Of a DNA stretch of 64,000 bases, positions 27,276-34,560 are shown piece after piece. Numbering within the stretch: position 1 is the first letter of the stretch; each line of letters begins with the position of its first letter. A model generated the notes under the pieces. That model did not search any database. It was not told where the DNA came from and saw only the letters and a list, made by a program, of their open reading frames with translations. The position numbers and the translations under genes are program-made. Source of the DNA: Bacteroides faecalis (lineage in GTDB: Bacteria; Bacteroidota; Bacteroidia; Bacteroidales; Bacteroidaceae). The DNA is taken from NCBI RefSeq assembly GCF_003865075.1, contig NZ_BHWB01000020.1, positions 1 through 64,000 of the forward strand, written 5' to 3'.

Positions 27276-29924
27276 ATGAAAAAATTCTTTTTATGCACTG
27301 CGTTAGCACTTTCCGTACTACAACTTGCATCTGCTCAAAAGCAAGATACATGTAAGCCAATAAATCTTATTTGTGACCATCTGGTAAAACCTTTGGGAAT
27401 AGACAATCCCAATCCCAGATTATCGTGGATGCTGGACGATTCACGAAAAGGAGCACGACAAACTGCTTATCAAATAGTGGTAGGATGTGATTCTCTGGAA
27501 GTAGTTAATGGAAAGGGGAAAGTATGGGATACGGGAAAGAAAAACTCGGATGATATCCTGATTAATTATTCGGGGCAAGCACTTCAACCTTTTACTAAGT
27601 ATTATTGGAAAGTGAATGTTTGGGACAAAGACGGTGTAAATTCCTCATCGGACGTTAGTTGTTTCGAAACAGGAATGATGGGAATGAAAAACTGGCAAGG
27701 TGCATGGATTGGGGATAATAGGGACATTAACTACAAACCGGCTCCTTATTTCCGTAAAACATTTGAAGCAAAGAAAAAGATCAAATCAGCTAGAGCATAT
27801 ATTGCTGTGGCAGGTTTATACGAATTATATCTGAATGGAAACAAGATAGGCAATCATCGCTTAGATCCTTTATATACCCGTTTCGATAGAAGAAACTTCT
27901 ATGTAACATATGATGTAACCGATCAATTGCAACAAGGCAAAAATGCAATAGGAGTTTTGCTGGGTAATGGTTGGTACAATCATCAATCAATGGCAGTATG
28001 GGATTTCCATCGTGCCCCATGGCGTAACCGCCCTACCTTTTGCATGGACTTACGAATTACTTATGAAGATGGTACTGTAGAAGTTATTCCTACAGAAAGA
28101 GACTGGAAAACATCATCGGGTGCTTTGATCTTCAATAGTATTTATACAGCTGAGCATTACGATGCTCGTTTGGAACAAAAAGATTGGAGTACAGCAAATT
28201 TCGATGATTCAAAATGGCATGGTGTAGGCTATAGAGGAGTACCTTCTCAAAATGTAGTCTCTCAACAAGTACAACCCATTCGTGCTGTGGAAACAATCCC
28301 GGTAAAAACTCTCAAGAAGTTTAATGATTCTACGTATGTATTCGACTTTGCCAGAAATATGGCAGGAGTTACTCGTATAAAAGTATCCGGAGAAGAAGGC
28401 ACAATTGTGAGAATTAAACATGGAGAACGTATATATGATAACGGACGAGTGAATACATCAAACATTGATGTGTACCATCGTCCGGTAGATGATTCGGATC
28501 CATTCCAAACAGATATTCTCATCTTGAGTGGAAAAGGGGAAGATGAGTTTATGCCTAGATTCAATTATAAAGGTTTCAGATATGTCGAAGTGACAAGTAA
28601 CAAACCGATCACATTAAATGAAAATAGCCTGACTGCGTATTTTACCCATAGCGATGTCCCTCAAAAAGGAGAAATCAATACTTCAAACACGCTTATCAAC
28701 CGTTTATGGTGGACAACTAATAATGCTTATTTATCCAATCTGATGGGATATCCTACCGACTGTCCTCAACGAGAGAAAAATGGATGGACCGGTGACGGAC
28801 ATTTCGCGATTGAAACAGCATTGTATAATTATGATGGTATTACCGTTTACGAGAAATGGCTGGCAGATCACCGGGACGAACAGCAGCCTAATGGTGTATT
28901 GCCCGATATTATACCAACCGGAGGCTGGGGATATGGAACAGACAACGGACTGGATTGGACCAGTACGATTGCAATCATTCCATGGAATATCTACATGTTT
29001 TATGGTGACAGTAAATTATTAGCAGACTGTTATGAGAACATCAAACGGTATGTGAACTATGTTGATCGTACAAGTCCGAATGGATTAACTTCATGGGGTA
29101 GAGGTGACTGGGTACCCGTAAAATCAGGTTCCTCAAAAGAATTGACGTCATCTGTCTACTTTTATGTTGATACTAAAATTCTTGCCAATGCTGCAAAACT
29201 ATTTAATAAGCAAGAAGACTATACATATTATACTGCACTAGCTGAAAAAATTAAAAATGCAATCAATGCAAAATTTCTGAATCAAGAAACAGGTATATAT
29301 GCCAGCGGTGTTCAAACGGAATTAAGTGTACCTCTGATGTGGGGAATTGTTCCTGAAGATGTAAAGAAGAAAGTAGTTAAGAATCTAGCGAAGAAAGTAG
29401 AAGAAGCAGGTTTCCATCTGGATGTAGGTGTATTGGGAGCAAAAGCTATTCTGAATGCATTAAGTGAAAATGGAGAAGCGGAAACTGCTTATAAAGTGGC
29501 CGCACAAGATACTTACCCATCATGGGGATGTTGGATAGCTAACGGGGCTACGACATTGCTTGAAAACTGGGATTTGAAAGCTACACGAGACATTTCGGAT
29601 AATCACATGATGTTTGGTGAAATCGGTGGATGGTTTTATAAAGGCTTAGGAGGTATTTTCCCTGATCCACAGCAGCCCGGATTTAAACATATTCTTCTTC
29701 GTCCTAATTTCCCGACCGGATTAAATCAGTTTGAAGCAAAACACCAGTCACCTTACGGCGAGATTTGTTCGAAATGGGAACGTAAGAAAAATATCATCCT
29801 TTATGCAATAAAGGTGCCGGCTAACAGTAGTGCAACTCTTTATTTACCTGATAATATAAAAGGGGAAGAACGTACAATAGAATTGGAAGCTGGAGAATAT
29901 AATTTTAAGTTCAAATTAAAATAG
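27276..29924 (+). CDS. GH78 alpha-L-rhamnosidase, secreted
   Basis: The 882-residue protein is a glycoside hydrolase family 78 enzyme that inverts and releases terminal alpha-L-rhamnose. Residues 1-20 are a signal peptide (ending ASA). N-terminal beta domains follow (PINLICDHLVKPLGIDNPNPRLSW, then the Bac_rhamnosid_N region with LYELYLNGNKIGNHRLDPLYT). The (alpha/alpha)6 catalytic domain holds DCPQREKNGWTGD (495-507), with E500 in the place of the general acid. It also holds LDWTSTIAIIPW and SWGCWIANGATTLLENW, and a C-terminal beta domain follows (HILLRPNFPTGLNQFEAKHQSPYGEICSKW is reached near residue 805). It diverges from an AraC regulator and is followed by a GH106 gene, forming a rhamnoside-degrading unit. 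The linkage and aglycone are unknown. Confidence 0.94.
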   Translation: MKKFFLCTALALSVLQLASAQKQDTCKPINLICDHLVKPLGIDNPNPRLSWMLDDSRKGARQTAYQIVVGCDSLEVVNGKGKVWDTGKKNSDDILINYSGQALQPFTKYYWKVNVWDKDGVNSSSDVSCFETGMMGMKNWQGAWIGDNRDINYKPAPYFRKTFEAKKKIKSARAYIAVAGLYELYLNGNKIGNHRLDPLYTRFDRRNFYVTYDVTDQLQQGKNAIGVLLGNGWYNHQSMAVWDFHRAPWRNRPTFCMDLRITYEDGTVEVIPTERDWKTSSGALIFNSIYTAEHYDARLEQKDWSTANFDDSKWHGVGYRGVPSQNVVSQQVQPIRAVETIPVKTLKKFNDSTYVFDFARNMAGVTRIKVSGEEGTIVRIKHGERIYDNGRVNTSNIDVYHRPVDDSDPFQTDILILSGKGEDEFMPRFNYKGFRYVEVTSNKPITLNENSLTAYFTHSDVPQKGEINTSNTLINRLWWTTNNAYLSNLMGYPTDCPQREKNGWTGDGHFAIETALYNYDGITVYEKWLADHRDEQQPNGVLPDIIPTGGWGYGTDNGLDWTSTIAIIPWNIYMFYGDSKLLADCYENIKRYVNYVDRTSPNGLTSWGRGDWVPVKSGSSKELTSSVYFYVDTKILANAAKLFNKQEDYTYYTALAEKIKNAINAKFLNQETGIYASGVQTELSVPLMWGIVPEDVKKKVVKNLAKKVEEAGFHLDVGVLGAKAILNALSENGEAETAYKVAAQDTYPSWGCWIANGATTLLENWDLKATRDISDNHMMFGEIGGWFYKGLGGIFPDPQQPGFKHILLRPNFPTGLNQFEAKHQSPYGEICSKWERKKNIILYAIKVPANSSATLYLPDNIKGEERTIELEAGEYNFKFKLK

Positions 29925-29986
29925 AATGATTAGAGTCTCATAATTGCATACCAAGACTTATTTTATAATTAGTTAATTACAACATG

Positions 29987-30019
29987 GAGGGCACTTAAAA
30001 CATTATTTAAGTTGCCCTC
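29987..30019 (+). terminator. Terminator after GH78
   Basis: GAGGGCA pairs with TGCCCTC and the stem continues as TTAA/TTAA with a mismatch. TTTATAA follows. It lies 63 bases after the GH78 stop, so the GH106 gene probably has its own promoter. Confidence 0.75.
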
Positions 30020-30129
30020 TTTATAAACACACCACGCTTTATCCAGACTTGGTATCTTTTGAAGTGCAAATCACTATTTCCACAAGAAGAGATATCAATT
30101 AAAAATCTGAATATTAATTATTTATTTAA

Positions 30130-30236
30130 AACTTATCGAGTATATTCTTAGAGTCATAAAGTCTAATTCCTGAGTATTAATAATTGAGAAATAGAGTATT
30201 AATACCTGAGATGTAGACTATTATAGTCTACAAATG
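30130..30236. repeat. Five-unit array of 21-22 bp repeats with palindromes
   Basis: Units start at 30130, 30151, 30172, 30194 and 30216 with lengths 21, 21, 22, 22 and 21. The third and fourth begin GTATTAATA and end ATAGA or GTAGA. A perfect palindrome, GTAGACTA TTA TAGTCTAC, spans the last junction. The array lies directly upstream of the GH106 gene. Confidence 0.65.
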
Positions 30237-30353
30237 GGTAAATTAATATCTATCCGAATATGTCGAGAGTACATGCAGAAGCCGAATCATTCAATGGCAT
30301 CACAAATACATTTTTTCAAAATAATATTAAAATCAAATCTTATAATTCTGAGT

Positions 30354-33300
30354 ATGAGAAAAAAAATATTTTTAATCTATATAGCCTGCTTCTTTGTAAC
30401 TATGGTTGGAGGTACGCCTTTAAATACAGGTTTTCAACATCTACATACAGGTTTTCAATATCCCCCTACATCTGCCAAAGCACGTACCTGGTGGCATTGG
30501 ATCAATGGAAATGTAACCAAAGCAGGAATTACTGCGGATTTGGAAGCTATGAAACGTGTAGGCATTCAAGAAGCACAAATCTTTAATGTCGATCAAGGGT
30601 ATCCTGAAGGGCCTGCTTCCTTTTTATCTCCTGAATGGTTAGAACTTTTTCATTTTGCTGTTTCAGAGGCGAAACGACTGGGACTTGAAATCGGATTCCA
30701 TAATGGTGCCGGCTGGTCATCAAGCGGAGGTCCCTGGATAACCCCTGAATTTGCAATGCAAACAATAGTATATAGCGAAAAACAGTGTAATGGAGGTGAA
30801 CAGATTCTAATTAAATTGCCACAACCAACCACAAAATTAAACTATTACAAAGATATTGCTATATTAGCATTCCCTACTCCACAGAACGAAACTCGATTGG
30901 ATAATCTTGAATTAAAAACCTTGTCAGGTCATTCTTTTCCCAATCATTTGCTACCGGATGAAAAAGTTATTCCACAAACAGCTTTGGTACGGAAATCGGA
31001 AATAATCAATCTGACATCCAACATGTCTTCTGATGGCAACTTAAAATGGAAAGCACCTGCCGGCAAATGGACTATTCTTCGTATTGGACATACTCCTACC
31101 GGAACAAAGAATCGGCCAGCAAACGGTACGGGACAAGGATTGGAATGCGATAAACTTAGCAAAGCCGCTGTAGACGCTTATTGGAAAGGTGGAATTCATC
31201 CAATATTAGAAAAATTAGGCCCGCTTGTGGGCACTAATTTGACTAATTGTTTAATAGATAGTTATGAAGTAGGCTGTGGAAATTGGACTACAGGCTTTGA
31301 TAAAGAGTTTGCCAAACGTTGTAAGTATGATTGTATCTCCTACCTCCCTACCCTAGCCGGATACTATGTTGAAAGTGGTGAGATCTCCGAACGCTTTCTT
31401 TGGGATTTCCGGAAAACAATTGGTGAATTGATGGCGGATAATTATTTTGGTTATTTTCAAGAGCTATGTCATAAATACGGTATGAAGTTTTCCGTAGAAC
31501 CATACGGTGGTCCTTTCAATTGTATGCAATCCGGTGCTGTTGGTGATATACCCATGAGTGAATTCTGGGTAGGTGGCAAGGTCTTTACAGAAATGTCAAA
31601 GTTAGCAGCCTCTGTAGCACATCTGAATGGTACAGCAGAAGTAGGTGCCGAAGCCTTTACTGCCGACAATAATCATAGCAAATGGTTGAATCAACCAGCT
31701 ACACTGAAACCTTTAGGTGACTGGGCATGGTCAGAAGGAGTCAATCGTTTCATTTTCCATACTTATGCACATCAACCATGGAACATAGCTCCAGGCATGA
31801 CATTCCATATGTATGGTACGGAGATAAGCCGTTTGAACACTTGGTGGGAACAGGGAAAAGCATACATGGACTATTTAGCGCGTTCACAATTTCTGCTTCA
31901 ACAAGGGCGATGTGCTGCTGATGTATTAGTCTTTACAGGGGAGTCTTCACCTAACGATGGGATATATCGACAAGATATTAAAGCATTGGGATACGATTAT
32001 GATGAAATAGGAATCAATAAGATCGCTTCTCTAACGGTAAATAATACTCTGATTCAGACACCTACAGGAGGTCAATATCGAATTCTAGTACTACCTGAAA
32101 ATGAGAAGATGACGCCTGAATTATTACTGAAATTAAAAGAACTCGCTAAAAAGGGAGCAACGATTATTGGACCCAAACCGTTGAAATCTCCAAGTCTCCA
32201 AGGATTCCCGCAATGTGATGATAAATTAAAAAAACTAGCAGATGAACTGTGGGGAACAAATGCTGCAAATAGTAAGAATGCACTTATTTGTAATATATCA
32301 GTAAAGGATGCATTAAAACGTGCAAAATTGAAACCGGATTTTTCTGCTGGATTAAGTGGTTCTGATCTTCTTTTTATTCATCGGATAACAGATAATGAGG
32401 ATATTTACTTTATATCTAATCAACAGAAACAGTATCGGAAAGAAATATGTACGTTTCGTGTTTCAGGAAAACAACCACCTGAACTTTGGAATGCAGAAAC
32501 TGGAAAGATGGAGACTATTGCCGAATGGCAATGCGAGGGAGGAGTCACAACTATTCCTCTCAGCTTTACACCGGAAGAATCATTCTTTATCATATTCAAA
32601 AGTGGAAATGAGCATTTTACAATCAATAATCCCATCGCAGCAGTGAAACAAGATTTGTCTAGTATTGAAACAAAAGCTCTTCCCGATTTGAAAATTATCA
32701 AAGCCGAATATGGAACTTTCCTCCCGGAAGGTATGGTAGATGTAACGGATATATTATCAAATAATATCAAAGGGAACCAATTACAGATAACAGCAGACAA
32801 TAACATTGTAAATGACCCTGCTCCCGGAGTTCAAAAAGAAATGAGGTTAGAATATAGTGTAGGAGGAAAACTCTATAAAAAATGTGTTCCCGAATCACAG
32901 ACCCTCACTATACCGTCAGAAGGAGAAAGCGGAGAACTAAAATTAATAAAAGCTCTTTACGGACGATTTGCACCGGATTTTGACGGAAACTTGCCAGCAC
33001 CCCCTATCGATATAACACAACAGATAAATAAAAGAATCAGTTCTCTAAATTTGATATTCCCTGTTGATGACAGCCTTATAGGTAAATCAGTGACAGGTAG
33101 AAATAAAGAAAGTAAAAAGTTACGTTTGGTTTATTCCGCAGCAGGAGAAGTCTTTGAATGGGAAATACCGGAAGGGAAAACTGTAAATTTGACGCAACAC
33201 AACCCTGAGCCTAAGTTAGCCATTGAAAATGGGAAATTGACCTGGATAACTCCACAAACGGGTACTATTGAATGTACTATGGTATCAGGAGACATCAAAA

Positions 33301-33896
33301 AAGGATGTGTAAAATCCATTCCACAACCTCTAAAAATCGAAGGAGCATGGGATGTTAGTTTCCCACCAAACTTAGGAGCACCTTCACAAGCTAAATTTAA
33401 AGAGTTATATTCGTGGTCGGAATCTTCAGACGAAGGCATTCGTTACTTCTCAGGTACGGCAACTTATCGGAAACAAATTTATGTTCCAAAAGAATATGTA
33501 CAACCGGAAATATCTTTAGAAATGGATCTAGGGAGGGTTTGTGTAATAGCAGAAGTGATTGTGAATGGCAAGGAACTAGGTATATTATGGAGAACCCCGT
33601 TCCATATTGATCTGGGAGATGCGGTTCGGGCAGGAGAAAATGACATACAGATACGTGTTACCAATTTATGGCCAAACCGTCTGATCGGTGATGCCCATTA
33701 CCCTGAAGATTGTGAATGGGGGGATTGGCTCCCGAAGAGCTGGCCGAACTGGTTAGAAAAACCGGAAAAGCGCTCGTCTAAACGTATAACATTCACGACC
33801 TGGAAACATTGGAGGGCTGACGATAAGCTACAACCTTCTGGTTTAATGGGACCAATACTCATACGCCCATATATGCATGTTGATTTATCCCAGTAA
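30354..33896 (+). CDS. GH106 alpha-L-rhamnosidase, secreted
   Basis: The chosen ATG at 30354 gives MRKKIFLIYIACFFVTMVGG, a clear signal peptide; the longer frame from 30234 begins with a non-signal stretch. The mature product (1180 residues in all) is a GH106 inverting rhamnosidase. The N-terminal signature is ARTWWHWINGNVTKAGITAD, followed by GAGWSSSGGPWITPEFAM. E403 (MSEFWVGG) and E433 (VGAEAFTADN) are the conserved glutamates, and HTYAHQPW follows. Two extra repeats of about 90 residues (LKIIKAEYGTFLPEGMVDVT and LKLIKALYGRFAPDFDGNLP) are inserted before the C-terminal sugar-binding domain (EMDLGRVCVIAEVIVNGKEL), which the GH106 at 6610 lacks. It follows GH78 and precedes a membrane regulator gene. 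Confidence 0.91.
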   Translation: MRKKIFLIYIACFFVTMVGGTPLNTGFQHLHTGFQYPPTSAKARTWWHWINGNVTKAGITADLEAMKRVGIQEAQIFNVDQGYPEGPASFLSPEWLELFHFAVSEAKRLGLEIGFHNGAGWSSSGGPWITPEFAMQTIVYSEKQCNGGEQILIKLPQPTTKLNYYKDIAILAFPTPQNETRLDNLELKTLSGHSFPNHLLPDEKVIPQTALVRKSEIINLTSNMSSDGNLKWKAPAGKWTILRIGHTPTGTKNRPANGTGQGLECDKLSKAAVDAYWKGGIHPILEKLGPLVGTNLTNCLIDSYEVGCGNWTTGFDKEFAKRCKYDCISYLPTLAGYYVESGEISERFLWDFRKTIGELMADNYFGYFQELCHKYGMKFSVEPYGGPFNCMQSGAVGDIPMSEFWVGGKVFTEMSKLAASVAHLNGTAEVGAEAFTADNNHSKWLNQPATLKPLGDWAWSEGVNRFIFHTYAHQPWNIAPGMTFHMYGTEISRLNTWWEQGKAYMDYLARSQFLLQQGRCAADVLVFTGESSPNDGIYRQDIKALGYDYDEIGINKIASLTVNNTLIQTPTGGQYRILVLPENEKMTPELLLKLKELAKKGATIIGPKPLKSPSLQGFPQCDDKLKKLADELWGTNAANSKNALICNISVKDALKRAKLKPDFSAGLSGSDLLFIHRITDNEDIYFISNQQKQYRKEICTFRVSGKQPPELWNAETGKMETIAEWQCEGGVTTIPLSFTPEESFFIIFKSGNEHFTINNPIAAVKQDLSSIETKALPDLKIIKAEYGTFLPEGMVDVTDILSNNIKGNQLQITADNNIVNDPAPGVQKEMRLEYSVGGKLYKKCVPESQTLTIPSEGESGELKLIKALYGRFAPDFDGNLPAPPIDITQQINKRISSLNLIFPVDDSLIGKSVTGRNKESKKLRLVYSAAGEVFEWEIPEGKTVNLTQHNPEPKLAIENGKLTWITPQTGTIECTMVSGDIKKGCVKSIPQPLKIEGAWDVSFPPNLGAPSQAKFKELYSWSESSDEGIRYFSGTATYRKQIYVPKEYVQPEISLEMDLGRVCVIAEVIVNGKELGILWRTPFHIDLGDAVRAGENDIQIRVTNLWPNRLIGDAHYPEDCEWGDWLPKSWPNWLEKPEKRSSKRITFTTWKHWRADDKLQPSGLMGPILIRPYMHVDLSQ

Positions 33897-33987
33897 ATGA
33901 TTCCTTTTTCAATGTGTTAGAATGAAGTTAAACACCATTCCTTCATCCTTCATATTTTGATATATCCTACTATGGATCAATCCATTG

Positions 33988-34053
33988 CATTGCGTCATCT
34001 TTTTTTTCTGAACTTCTCTATTTTTTTAGTTCTCAAATGTAGATGACGCAATG
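33988..34053. repeat. Inverted repeat with 13-bp perfect arms
   Basis: CATTGCGTCATCT (33988-34000) is perfectly complementary to AGATGACGCAATG (34041-34053), with a 40-base loop that holds a smaller GAAC/GTTC stem. It lies 92 bases after the GH106 stop and may be its terminator, although the T run after it is weak. Confidence 0.6.
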
Positions 34054-34139
34054 TCTTTATTTAATAAATAAGAAACTTATGCTCCCATATGACAAACAAG
34101 AATGTTTTTTCAAATACTATTCCTCGTATAAAACAAAGT

Positions 34140-34390
34140 ATTTGCTTTGAGAAAAAGATCACAATGTTTGTTTCCGTTCTTCCTTATCTTTGAAAAAAAG
34201 ACCGCAATGATTGAAAACAAACTTCCCATAGTTTGTACACCCAAAACGTATAGTTGATTGCATCAGATTAACCGCTTGTCTCACTCAACGTTTGCGGTTG
34301 ATTTGAGTAAGTTTACCACATACTTTTTCCAAATCATGCGGTTGATTCAAGTGAATCAAGTACTTGTTTGAAACAATTTAAATACTTAAT
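34140..34390. repeat. Degenerate repeat zone with about 22-bp periodicity
   Basis: GCGGTTGATT occurs at 34294 and 34338, 44 bases apart. CAATG with shared flanks occurs at 34162 and 34205, 43 bases apart. AACCGC at 34270 is complementary to these boxes. The spacing suggests two units of about 22 bp, as in the clearer arrays, but the units are poorly conserved. Confidence 0.35.
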
Positions 34391-34489
34391 CTCAAATCCA
34401 AGTCAATATATAAAAGAATGCATTTTATAATGTCCGAAAAACATAACCGCTTGCTTATAAAGAATAGTCAGAATTAATTAAACAATGAA

Positions 34490-34520
34490 TTTGCTAATTA
34501 AGCTTGAAAAATTAACTTTG
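34490..34520 (+). promoter_or_regulatory. Full Bacteroides promoter for the regulator gene
   Basis: TTTG at 34490-34493 and TAACTTTG at 34513-34520 are 19 bases apart, which matches the Bacteroides TTTG/TAnnTTTG consensus. The start codon is 40 bases downstream. Confidence 0.8.
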
Positions 34521-34560
34521 TAACTTCAAACCGAATAGTATTCTAATCCTAATAACAAAA

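Larger units (their letters stand above)
29925..30353. other. Gap between GH78 and GH106
   Basis: It contains the GH78 terminator and a five-unit array of 21-22 bp repeats running up to the GH106 leader. An in-frame ATG at 30234 would extend GH106 upstream, but the extension has no signal-peptide character and is not accepted. Confidence 0.7.
33897..34560. other. 664-base gap upstream of the regulator gene
   Basis: No gene is visible. It holds a 13-bp inverted repeat (33988-34053), a weak periodic repeat zone (34140-34390) with short palindromes such as TTGATTCAAGTGAATCAA, and the regulator promoter at 34490-34520. Confidence 0.7.

Noticed and set aside
30234..33896. GH106 start at 30234
   Set aside because: The extra 40 residues precede the real signal peptide at 30354 and come from the repeat array and leader.
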